Positions 28,132-39,325 of a DNA stretch of 64,000 nucleotides are shown here, piece after piece (the stretch's first letter is position 1; every line of letters begins with the position of its first letter). The position numbers were made by a program, and so were the translations under genes. The stretch covers positions 1,364,001 to 1,428,000 of the forward strand of contig NC_039494.1 of the NCBI RefSeq assembly GCF_003590095.1, read 5' to 3'. The notes beneath the pieces are model-generated. The model was given only the letters and a program-made list of their open reading frames with translations, had not been told where the DNA came from and ran no database searches. Source of the stretch: Trichoplusia ni. Lineage: Eukaryota > Arthropoda > Insecta > Lepidoptera > Noctuidae.

Positions 28132-30480
28132 CTAAAACAATACAACATCACGATTAAACTGAGAATTAAGATAAATACTGAAATGGGTTTGTATACAAAA
28201 AAAATGTTTTCATGGAACACACATACTAATCATGACGATTCGAGAGTTTAGGTAAAAGATTGTTTTTTGTTGAAGAGTAATTGTGTGTTGTTGATATCAG
28301 AATTAATTAATGGTTTTGGTTTTTGTCTTTCATTAAAAATACATATTTTAAAAAAGTGACTATGAAAACCATCAAAAGGAATCCAGATGTAAAAAAACCT
28401 TTATTTACTTCTTCATTCTGCACCAATACATTAATTTTCATGGTGATCCATTCGACACAAAAAATGACCACCGAAAATATTTCCCGATATTTTATGCGTT
28501 TTAATAACAACGCCTTGTTTTGCAGTAAGCATTTTCGTGTTTATAAAGATAATAAAACTGAATGTCCATCGGAATACACATAACACATGGTGTTCATTGG
28601 ACCGGGGCGTGATGAATCCGTGAACACAGCCTTTGCTCTTCACAGAGACGGAGTGAGAAAAACATGTTTTTAAACAAATGAAAATTGACTAATTCTACGA
28701 ACCACGCACCCTACGTTGCCTTGTACCAACACAATATGTTCTTCAAACTTTCCGGCCCTGTTTTTCAATAACTTTTCTAGAACATACCAAATTTACATGT
28801 GGGTATTTAATGTTCATAACTTAATATAAGTTTCCTATTGTTAAAGGCTATAAGAGTTCAATATATTGGTTCATTATAATGGAATCTAGCTTACGAGAGC
28901 CTAATTATACACTTTTACTTCACCGCAACACTGATCTAACTTTTATCGTGAACTTTCCTTTATGTTAAGTAGGTACCTTTATTCATGTAAAGTTTAGTAC
29001 CTATAAATGGAATTATTAAGTAGGGAAGCATTTTCCTCGTACTTTTAATATTGGCTAGTAATATTTTCATAATTGGTAACAAGCATTTTTGGTTTATTTT
29101 CAGACTATCATTTTCCAATTCGTTGTTTTAACAAATTGCATTACGCTCAATGACTTCGGTAATCTACATTAATATACTACTTTATAGTTCATTAATTGCA
29201 GTTGGTTATCCAATAATTGGTTTATTTTTGATTTCGACAAAAGTTACATTTATTATCATTATAACAATTATTGTGGTCAATTTAACAGCACAGGGACAAT
29301 ATTCGGGATAAGGTAGTAATTTTTGTTTATATTAAATTGACTGCGAAATTTCCATAGTCAAAGGGGCATTCATTACCCATAATTATTGTGAAGAGTACCT
29401 TATTAAATTATTGTGATATTAAGCATTCAACACTTTGAATCTGTAAACATTTGTGCTTAGATTTCGGCCAAGCCACGAGACCGCAGCTTAGTACATTACA
29501 ACCCAAATATATAATCGGTTTACGTGAAATGCCTACTGAACTGTATCGGATTAGCCTACCTCTTTGAAACAAGGAATGTGTCATAATCTAATTTGATTAT
29601 CACAGGTCAATGAGTATATTTATGCTGGTAACATTTCGTTTGCTCGGTTTTTTGCTAAGCAAGGTAAATTAAGGAAAATTACTGTACCATTTATTTGTCA
29701 GCTGTTGGAGAAAGATCTGGAAAAGTTTGAAATGTACTGGTTTTAGAAATAAATCTGGCTTTTTATCATATCTTATTTTTAGATCGACTTAAAAAGTTTA
29801 AAGTCATTATCAAGTTAAAAAAGACTGGCAAAGACTTACGTCTGACTAGGAAAATTATTTTTCTTTTCAAGTCGTTTTGATAGGTTGTTGAAAATGTTTT
29901 ATTTTGCTCACGGATATCAAGTAAACCTAAACAGATACAATGGTAATATTCAGCATGGTACCGTTAAATAAAGTGGTTTTGTCTGCAAAAGTTAATGCCG
30001 AGAAAAAAAATGTTTCGTCAATAAATCATTTTCAGCAAATTGAATACCAGATGAGAACATTTTGCGCGGGTTTCATGAATTATGAACGAAATATGTTAAA
30101 TCGTCAAGATGTTACAATGTTCAGTGAGATCAATATCTCTAATACTGCGTAACGTTTTGTGTTAACTGACGTTTATTTTTAGGCTTAACCAAAGGGATTT
30201 GTGGCAAAAGATATTTTTATCATTTGTTTTTCACGGAGAAATGTTTTTCGATGTTAAAGGTGTAGCCGGTACTTTTTAAAATAGGTTTGAGTACAGTTAG
30301 GAACAGAAGTCAATCAACACTTTCAGATCAACTAAGATTCTGAAAACAATAACCTAATATTAAGACTGGGAACAAAATAGTTTAAGCACTAAAATGCTGC
30401 TAAAAACTTGCTTGTGTTAGATTTTAAATATTTTTACGGTAAATCTCAATTTACTCGTAGAACTTAGTTCCTGAGCGTAC

Positions 30481-30528
30481 CTTTAATAGGCGCCAAGAGA
30501 AAGGACTTTCTCTTGGCGCCTATTAAAG
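30481..30528. repeat. Perfect palindrome, 23-base arms, 2-base centre
   Basis: The arm 30481-30503 is an exact reverse complement of 30506-30528 with GA between. The core includes GGCGCCAAGAGAAAG. Pairing stops abruptly at both ends. Confidence 0.95.
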
Positions 30529-30982
30529 TTTGGCCGAGACAGGAAGATCTAAAAGTTTACACCGAAAACGACATAAAATAAAAAATAAAGTTGAAAAGTC
30601 TTCTGTCCAAGTTTCGAGACGCCCGTGACCGAATGAAGGCATTCGATTCTGAATATTTTATAAACTTAAGTACGGTCCCAAGAACTTTGAAAAGTTTATA
30701 AACTAATGCATAAAAACGAGGGACGGTTTTATGTAGATTTATGCATCAGTAAATAAATAAAAAAAGAGTCAAGCGCGTGTTGGTCTCTCGACACAGAGGG
30801 TGCCGTTGAAATAGGTTAAAGAAAAGCAAATTAGCCAAACAATTGTCCTCCATTATTATGAACGTAGCAACCGTTGCATAGCATCAATTATTACTTTTTC
30901 TAGTAAAAGCGGCAACGCAAATAAATGACAAGAACAAATATCAACTAAGTATATATATAAGTAAGTATATCACAGTTCTTGG

Positions 30983-31033
30983 TGACAGACGGACAGATGG
31001 CCAGACATACAGGCGGAAGAACAGACAGACAGG
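30983..31033 (+). repeat. GACAGACGG-type low-complexity tract
   Basis: Degenerate runs of GACAGACGGACAGA and ACAGACAGACAGG, typical of the ends of insect dispersed repeats. Confidence 0.55.
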
Positions 31034-33693
31034 GGAGAGGTAACAACCGTTCCTACCCTTCGGATACGGACCTCTAAAAATGGTAGGCTCGTAAACATGT
31101 AGCCTGGTAGGTACACATTTTGCGCAGCCATATTCACGATGACATTGAAGTTTTTGAAGTGATCGGTCTTGTTCAACATTATATTCGCATTAATGCCAAT
31201 TTCCAAATTTATTACACTGTAACGGAGCACGTTTTTGAGACATTTAGTGTATTGGTTTTTATATAGGACGACTCGTAAGTTGTACCTTCCTGTCCAATAC
31301 ATTAGCTATATTTTTATGAGTTATGATGTCACGGCAAAGTCGGAAGACAACAATTGAAGGATGTGAAGTGTGTGAATATCTGTATTATTATTGAAATAAG
31401 ATCTATTTTCCTGTTTATATGAATCTTCCTGTATGATAGATTTGTTTACGTAACAAAAACCCCAATTAGTATTGTTTATTCAGGAAAAAAAATATTCAAA
31501 GGTTAATAGCGATTTATTAGTAATTGTGGGGAGAAAATGTTTTTACACACATTTTGAAATAGCTTGCTATTGTTATGAGTAATTGTAGACAAGTGTTGTC
31601 ACACCCACACATACATCCACGTGATAAAAACACATTTTCATATTTTACCTATTTTCATGGAAACAGTTACAGATATTACAGATCAAAACAGTTAAAGTTA
31701 GATAGTATCAAGTTGCCCGTAATTAATATTAATTCGGTGGTTATAGTCCAATAATTAGTTTCTCGCTGCGAAGCTTTGTCCAATAAAGTTGCATTGAAAT
31801 AGAACATGAACTGGTTCAATTTTGGTTTTCAACTTAGATCATAATGGAGCAGAGCATTTATATTAAACAAACATTACGTAGGTGGATAGAAACATCACTA
31901 ATTGTCAGCTTGCGTTGGAGTCGGATCTCCGAAATAAAATCTGATGAATACAGGGCGGACGTTTTTATAGGGAGAGTGACATTTGTTCCATTAATACCTA
32001 CGACGATATACATTTTCTGAATCACAATGATAAGTTTCTATAACCACGCCCTTACGCGTCACAAAATATCACCCAACCCATTTATAGTACCTACATGCGT
32101 ATAGCCGAAGATACAAGCACGCATAAATATCTAAAAGCTTTATAGGTACAACAAAACCGGAGGTCAGAAAGTTAAAAATAAATTGAAATGTACATACGGC
32201 ATACGTGTACTGCCTAAACGTATGTAGGGAGGACCCAAACATGTCGCTAAAGTTCTTTCAAACGGATCCTTCCCATTGAGCAATCCAATTCAATTCGCGG
32301 ATACCGTTCCGTCAGCTGTTCTATTGTGAATTTTAAAACAATTCACAAAGGGATGCCGAATAAACCGACATTTCTTTAGAACAACGTGAACCACAAAACA
32401 GTTGGACGAGATGGCTTGAATAATACAGTTTGCGAGTCGGAGTAGACAGTTAGGTCAATCACTCGCCTTGTTTAACCAATCTGCAGGTAAAATTAATCTG
32501 GAACCGCGAGACTATCTAATTAGCAACACGCTATGCGGTTACAATTTACTTTGTGATTAACGGCTTAGCTATGTCAAAGGGATTTGTTATTAAAATCACA
32601 GTATAAAATCAAAAAGTTCTGGACATTGAAATTTAATATTTATATTGAAAAATTACTGTGGCAACTTCATCTGAATTAAAACACAATTAAATTGCTGCGA
32701 ATTATAAATATGGAACTCGTTATTTCAACACGTCAGCACGTAGAAACTACATGTTTTGTTCATATTTTAGTAAGAACCAGTGAACATTGAAGTTTTTTCA
32801 AAAATTCAGTTAGCTTCAGAGCAGGCTTTTAGCTTCAACGGACTATGAGCATGTTAAGCAATTAGTTCAACGGCTTTATACTGCTTTGTTTCCAATTGTT
32901 TTAGTTTTACAAGCTGGGGTAAAAACGAGGAAAACTAGGAAGTTGATAATTAAGTTATTAGTTATATGATATATGAAAATCCTGAAAGGGTAAAAATGTT
33001 GTAACCTTATTAGTTATTTTATTTTGAAGTCGTTTGGGCCTTAACGTTGCGGACATGGGGATTAAGTGCAAGAGTTCTTTATAAAGAACTCGCAAAGCGC
33101 TTATGAACTACACCCGTTATCAGAAAGATGTTTCTTTTTAATTTGGCATCATTGCCTTTCATAACATCGCAAAACATTCCTGGACATTTCAATAAATTGT
33201 TTATATTTTGAATACGTTAATCAGCCGTAATGTCTTTCATCTGTTATTTAACCTTTTCAATCTCAGACATAATATTTAATTAATTAAGATTTTTTTAATT
33301 AGTTAGCAAATTGTTTTGGAATGAAAGGACTGAAAATGTTTGGGTAACATGCAAAGGCACTTTGATTGTGACTCCATGCATAAACATATACTTATTTTTG
33401 ATAATTATTCTACTACATAATGTAGACCGTTACTTTTAATAATTATTATTACTCAGACCTTTATGCCCGGGCATTTACTTAACGAATAGAGACGTTCCTA
33501 ATCATAAAATTATAACTGAGATAGGTAAAGAAGAATAAAACAATGATTTGTGTTTAATAAGCCAAGTCAGAAAATTCTCTTTTATAATTATTTTGTTACT
33601 ACTTTGAAAAAAAATATATTTTTATATGAAAAATTTTACTTGAAATGAAACTAACGTACGGAACAACTACACGTACATTAACAAACGGACGTT

Positions 33694-33774
33694 CGGATTT
33701 TATCGCGGTTTAATTTTTGGTTTTTAGTTCCCGACGTTTCGAAACCTTTGCAGGTATCATGGTCACGGGCAGAC
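33694..33774 (+). repeat. Dispersed repeat, copy B
   Basis: Matches the copy at 25001-25066 and continues into GGTCACGGGCAGACTGA, which is missing from copy A, so copy A is truncated on this side. Confidence 0.75.
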
Positions 33775-35760
33775 TGATTTACTTTACTTGATTTAGGTCA
33801 AAATATAACTTCATTGTTTTTGTTAATTAAGATAAATGGTTCTAATCATGATGGGCAGTTCACGGCCAGTTTAGTGATAGCGGTCATAACAGCCTCCATT
33901 ACATAACGAGGTGCTTAGCTACTGCTTGTTTCAACGTACCAAATTCAAATATTATTTTTAAATCATGATTTTATCTGTGTGTGAGATTCATAAGTGTTGA
34001 ACAATGTTTCGATTTTATAAATGTTTTGTTGTCACTGACTAAAGGAAAAATATATAGGTACTTTTTGAACACTAGTCGAAAAAAACTGTCTGATTTATTA
34101 AAGTAATTTAGTTTTACGTCGAATTTCAAGATAGGACTTTCATCTTACCTATCGTATCATCGCACTTGATCTATAAACAAAAGAAATAAGTATCTCAAAG
34201 ATTACTTGTCTTATTACTAAAAATATAAGAGAAAGTATCGGGCAAAAGGTAGTTTCTAATAGCTTTAATATAAACGTTTCCTAATTCTGTCATATAGTAA
34301 CAAAAAATACATGTTTACTTCATAATTTTTTTTTGTTTGCAAACGCTAGTGAAAAGAGCGGAAATCTTATTATTGTAACGTTAGTGTTGTAATGTTGATA
34401 GCGTGATGTACCTAAGTATCCAACACCACAACGTGTGACCCTATGGGTTTATTATTAAAGCCATCTGGAAGGAAAACGACACGTTTTGTGCTCTTACGCG
34501 AAACGTGCGAAAACGACTACATTCTCCGGTTTGATCATAAAGACACGGTAGCGACATAAAATGTTGCATTACGTGTTTACCAAAATTAATGATAACATAA
34601 TTACCGTCGTAATTATCGTATAAATCTAGATAATATTATTATAGTTTGGTTTGGCAGATTCATACCCACCTATGTAATAAACCTGATGTGATAAAACACA
34701 GCGAGAAACCTTGGAAGCGTAAGTGGTTATTGTAAAATGTTATAAATGCCTTGTTTTAAGACAAACACCGTAACGACCATTTGATCAGTTATGATTTAAA
34801 TTTCATTCGATTATAAACACAAAAGTTATTTAATTTATTCTTATTTATTATTCAACACAAAAATATCACAATAAAAGATGTACAAAGGCCAGCTTAATAA
34901 AACTTGAGTATTCTTCCAGCAAACCTTTGGAAGAGAGCAGAAATAAAATAAGACAGACAATTCAATCAAAGTAAAAATATTGTTCCGAGATTTGTATTTC
35001 CATTTTAACTTGTTTGAATGCCATGTTAAGTGATCTTACTCTATTGTTGGACACGATTTTAGATTTCTTCTTCGAACATTTTTATGAATATTTTAAAAAG
35101 AAAAAATACCAAGCTGGTTGAATTTAAGATTGGCTGTCCTTGCTGACTATTGATTGACCTTTGAGTGAACGTAACCCGCAATTCAATAACATAAACTCAG
35201 TCTCGGAGGGATTCGGGTTATCAAACGCTCAATAGGTGCTAAAATTTCAGTAAACTCAGGTCTCTTAAGAACACGTGAAACTTGAGCTGAGTTTCCATTT
35301 AGAAAATCTCAAAGGTAATATCTACTCACTTACTCAGTTCGAAAAGTTTTTATGTCATCGCCAGACTTTTGACAAATCTTTGAATAATTTAAGTTACTGA
35401 AACAACATTTCGGGGAAAGTTGTATGAATGTGAAAGTAATTATTTGCTGCAAGCGATAAAAAGTTTTGTTAAATAAGAGATTGTTTTCGGGACATTATTT
35501 TCGGATGATTATTAAACCGTAAAATCTGTAACCAACATCCACAGCTTTTTTTAACGCAAAAGCAATATGAATTGAATATTTTCATATTTTGAATTGCGGT
35601 TTTTATGTACGTATATGTGTGTATATGTCTAGATGAAGGTCGATTTCAACACTTAATTAAGTACCTATTAATGTGACTTTTTCAAAGTTATGTGCATTAT
35701 TGTAAGACACCACCAACAAACAAAAAAAAACATCGCGAGATCGCGAACACGTAAAGAACG

Positions 35761-35840
35761 TAGCGTGGTGATCAGTGCTCAAAACTTCTTCACATAGGAA
35801 AAAGGCCTACCTGTGCCTAACAGTAGGACATTAAAGGCTG
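35761..35840 (+). repeat. Retroposon 3'-tail relic, copy 1
   Basis: TAGCGTGGTGATCAGTGCTC followed by GGCCTACCTGTGCC and CAGTAGGACATTAA matches the common lepidopteran pattern 'gcctgtgcccagcagtgggac' in degenerate form. It is similar to 57440-57520. Confidence 0.6.
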
Positions 35841-37719
35841 GTATTAGTTAGTTTGGATAAGTCCTAATACTGAGAATTTAGCAATTCTCTATTGAATGTA
35901 CACAAATGAATGCGATCCTCACACGATGAGTTCAGAGAATTCATGTAATAACGTAATTGTGTGTCATGAAATGCACGATGTTCATTACAGCATCTGCTGA
36001 AATTAGACATTTTAGAATACCTGGAATTTAGTAAACCAGGAATAGTATTTGGGGACTGTTGCGGCAGTTCTTTTTTCATTTGTCAATTTAATACCTAGGA
36101 ATTTATAACGAATAATAGAAAAAACTTATTTAAATATTAACTTCACAAAAATATTAAAATCCAAGAAGTGCGTAATAAACGTTAAGCTTTTAGCGTTCAT
36201 AAAAATCCTTTCAAACTCTCATAAAAGGTATAATTATTGTATTAACTCGAAAAACAGACACGAAAATATTTTATCACATACCCAACGTAATTTTATTGTA
36301 CAGTAATTATCATTTTTGTGTGTTTTAATTTAGAGTGAAAGTCGTAAAATTATGTAAAGTACAGGTAGAGCTGCGCCCTGCTCACGTTTTAACTTTGTAA
36401 TAAAGTATTTAATAATACGTAGGGCCCGCAAATAGAGGTTAGTCCCTATGGCTTTGCCTTCCAATTCAAGTCATCGGAAAGTCGTGGGAGTAGTCACAAA
36501 AAATGTGGCTGAAGGCAATACAGAGTTCATTCCAAATCTTCACAAACAAAAGAATATCTATAGATCTATAAATCTTTTCGAGGCTTTACTCAAAAATCTT
36601 ACGATTTTCGTTTTTCAATAGACGCCTCTTACATCGTAAGCTAGAAGGAAATGTTCCCAACGTTTGGCTAAAGGATCTGATTCCAAATCTTGTGGTTTTG
36701 ACGCCTCATCCCTGTACCAAAGCCCATTTTGCTAAAGAAGGGTAAGCTTTATATTATATTAAATATTTAATGTCAAGAACACGTATTAATAAATTAAGAT
36801 TTGCAAAGCAGCTTTTCTTGTTTAGAGGTAAATTTAATTGGTTATATTAAATTCATAATATAATACATAAAGGATTATTCCTTCACGTTTACGACTACCT
36901 CCCAAGCAGGACCGCTATGAAAGTGAGAGAGCGCCCTGCGTAACGTAGAGCGAAGTTCTAGTTCATAACATTGTGGATTTAAAAGATAGTGATTTAAAAA
37001 AACTCTTTACTTAAACAAAATAAAATAGAAAACATAAGAAAGCAATCTAAGTTAAATCATTTCAAAGTTTTATCTTGAACAATCATGTTCCTGTTTTGTG
37101 TTAGGGCAATTTAACATATTAAGATTGTGGCAAAGTGATAAACAACCGGAAAATGAAATAGCAAAATGTTCGTCCGCATTTTAAATATGTTTACATTAAA
37201 GCCCATTTTTACTTTTAAAATATTCTGTCTTTTATCTAAATGAATATTCATTGGACCTTTTACGAATTGTATTGTGTTCTTAGCCTTTTTTGGAAGACTT
37301 TTTTTGTTGCATGGAACTATGAAAATATGCTCGAGGACTTTTCAATTGTTTTCCATGATGAAACCTTTTATGTTTTATCCACGGAATCAACCGCAATTGA
37401 AATAGAAAACAAAACAAGTATGAATTCAAATCACGTACGAATAAAAAATGCCGCTTGTATGTTTATGAATTAAATATTTTTGTAAAAGCTCTAACCGTTG
37501 TATTGGACACTACTGGGCGATCGGTAAACCCCGAGATTTACCGCTCAACTTAACCGTACAATGGTTTTCTAGAAATTGTTTATATTGTTTCACAACATGT
37601 TGTATTAGGACTAAAGTAAGGGACAAGGTTTAAATAAGTACGTAAATAAAGATATTGGAAACGTTTTTCGTCTTATCTAAAAAACAACAGGAGTTCGTTC
37701 TTCAAAAAATATATTATTA

Positions 37720-37725
37720 TTTATT
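37720..37725 (-). promoter_or_regulatory. Possible polyadenylation signal of the DEG/ENaC gene
   Basis: An AATAAA hexamer on the minus strand lies about 250 bases after the channel stop codon. This spacing suits a short 3' untranslated region, but the hexamer is common in AT-rich DNA. Confidence 0.3.
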
Positions 37726-37975
37726 ATTAGTGATGAAAGGGGAAGTTGGTGCTCAACAAAAGTTATACGCTGACTTCGTCGGTACTGGGTTCGGACGAAT
37801 AGATTTAGCCGAGATGTCTGCTCGTAGCCGGCATTGATAAGTTTCTCCGGCAAATTCAATACACACTATCTACATAATCTATGCGCATGCTAACGTTTAC
37901 AATGTTTGTTTCGTCAATAAGCTTATGTAATACATTTGGGATGTAACACCTAATAGCAGTACAGATTAAGTGCAT

Positions 37976-39325
37976 TCAAGCAAATGCCCATCGCTTAAAA
38001 CACAAATAGTATATGATTTCGACGATTGAGAGCAATGAACCTCCGAAGCACAGTCCGAAGCAGTTTCCCATGGCAACGACCAAATCCAGAGTAGTGCGAG
38101 CGACCTGTCGTGTAACCCTCTGGTAAGGGATGTTATTTAATATAAACCGAGCAGGCTTCACCTTCAGATCAAATTCAGGCTCAACTAATTTCTTCGACAC
38201 CACATTATAATCCGGTTCTGTACACGAAGGTAAACAATCACAATCTAACCCTGTCTCGTTCGTGCCCGGAACTTGTAGCTTTCTTAGTATTTTGTAGTGT
38301 TTCGTCAAACACTTCAATCCCTCCAAACCACAATATCGATCTTTGTATTGGACCGGAGATAAGTGATGTGTACAGTTACAAAGGTTCAATTGAGCTTCAA
38401 TCCGACACTGAATAATACAAACCGAGTAGCTGTATTGTTGGAAGGCAATATAGCTCGCAGGAACCTCGTCAGGAAATCTACACTGGCGTACCTCGGGAAC
38501 TATCAGCGGTACCTCCGGCTCATTCACTACGTCCATAATTGAAAACCTGACCGTTGCTTCTGATCCATACGGCGTTATGATTCGCCGATCATATTCCATG
38601 TTCCAAAACGGTATATCCTCAGGTGAATGAATAAATGATTCGTAATCTTGTGATAATGATATTTCTAAAACACCTGCCTCGGATTTTTTCGACAGAGCAG
38701 TCGTAAAAAACATTTTCTTTAGCCCTCCAACGTGCTTGTTATTATTTGAGTAACAGGTACCAAATTCCGTTTGAAGAGGTCGAAAATATTTACAACAGTT
38801 AATGATTCGGCCGTTCCACTCACAGGATAGGAACAAATCTTTGCAGGACGATCGAAATGTTGCAGCAATTTGCGAATAATCAGATGAAATGACAGTGTCG
38901 TTAGTATTCTTAGATAGGCAACTGTAGCATGTTCCACCGAAGAATACAATTTCGGTTAGGAAACGATCGTACTTTCCCTCCTCGTACACGTCAAGCCGTT
39001 TGCTAAGTTTCCAAAGTTTTTCGATGTTCGCTACCTCGCAGACAGTGACGGATGCGAATGTTGTGTTCCAGTCGAGGTAATCAGTGCGGCTCGTGAAGCG
39101 TATGGTGTTCTCTTGGTAGTGGTCGTAGTATTGACGTATGGTGGCGACAGCGATGATCCAAATTTGTACGTAGATGACAAGATATATGAATCTGAATACA
39201 AAGTGAACATCTTTACGTACGAGATAACTGGGCCCGTGTACTGTGAGATTTCTGAAGGTATATTTTAATCTGTGACAGAACAACCTTGTATGCTCTTTAA
39301 TTTTTCCCCATAAAGTAAGCTCCAT
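37976..39325 (-). CDS. Pickpocket-type DEG/ENaC sodium channel subunit, intronless
   Basis: Predicted subunit of an amiloride-sensitive-type, voltage-independent sodium channel of the plasma membrane. Insect pickpocket relatives serve chemosensation, mechanosensation and osmosensation. The 449-residue frame shows the full family plan: a cytoplasmic His-Gly motif (residues 30-31, HGPSYLV), first membrane segment about 41-63, then FASVTVCEVAN after it. The large Cys-rich extracellular loop includes FRPLQTEFGTCYSNN (181-195), CIIQCRIEAQLNLCNC (303-318) and CDCLPSC (362-368). The second membrane segment (about 411-440) carries the GGS selectivity-filter triplet at 428-430, followed by LLSIVEIIYYL. 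I chose the Met at 39325 because A at -3 and G at +4 give a good context and it sits a normal distance before the HG motif; an in-frame Met at 39427 would add 34 residues. No intron is needed. Length is at the short end for the family. It lies within the 22-kb intron of another minus-strand gene. The specific paralogue cannot be named. Confidence 0.93.
   Translation of the reverse strand: MELTLWGKIKEHTRLFCHRLKYTFRNLTVHGPSYLVRKDVHFVFRFIYLVIYVQIWIIAVATIRQYYDHYQENTIRFTSRTDYLDWNTTFASVTVCEVANIEKLWKLSKRLDVYEEGKYDRFLTEIVFFGGTCYSCLSKNTNDTVISSDYSQIAATFRSSCKDLFLSCEWNGRIINCCKYFRPLQTEFGTCYSNNNKHVGGLKKMFFTTALSKKSEAGVLEISLSQDYESFIHSPEDIPFWNMEYDRRIITPYGSEATVRFSIMDVVNEPEVPLIVPEVRQCRFPDEVPASYIAFQQYSYSVCIIQCRIEAQLNLCNCTHHLSPVQYKDRYCGLEGLKCLTKHYKILRKLQVPGTNETGLDCDCLPSCTEPDYNVVSKKLVEPEFDLKVKPARFILNNIPYQRVTRQVARTTLDLVVAMGNCFGLCFGGSLLSIVEIIYYLCFKRWAFA

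Noticed and set aside
28323..28583. Possible THAP-like fragment (FCSKHF)
   Set aside because: Only a five- to six-residue resemblance; the upstream Cys pair and the rest of the zinc-binding pattern are absent.
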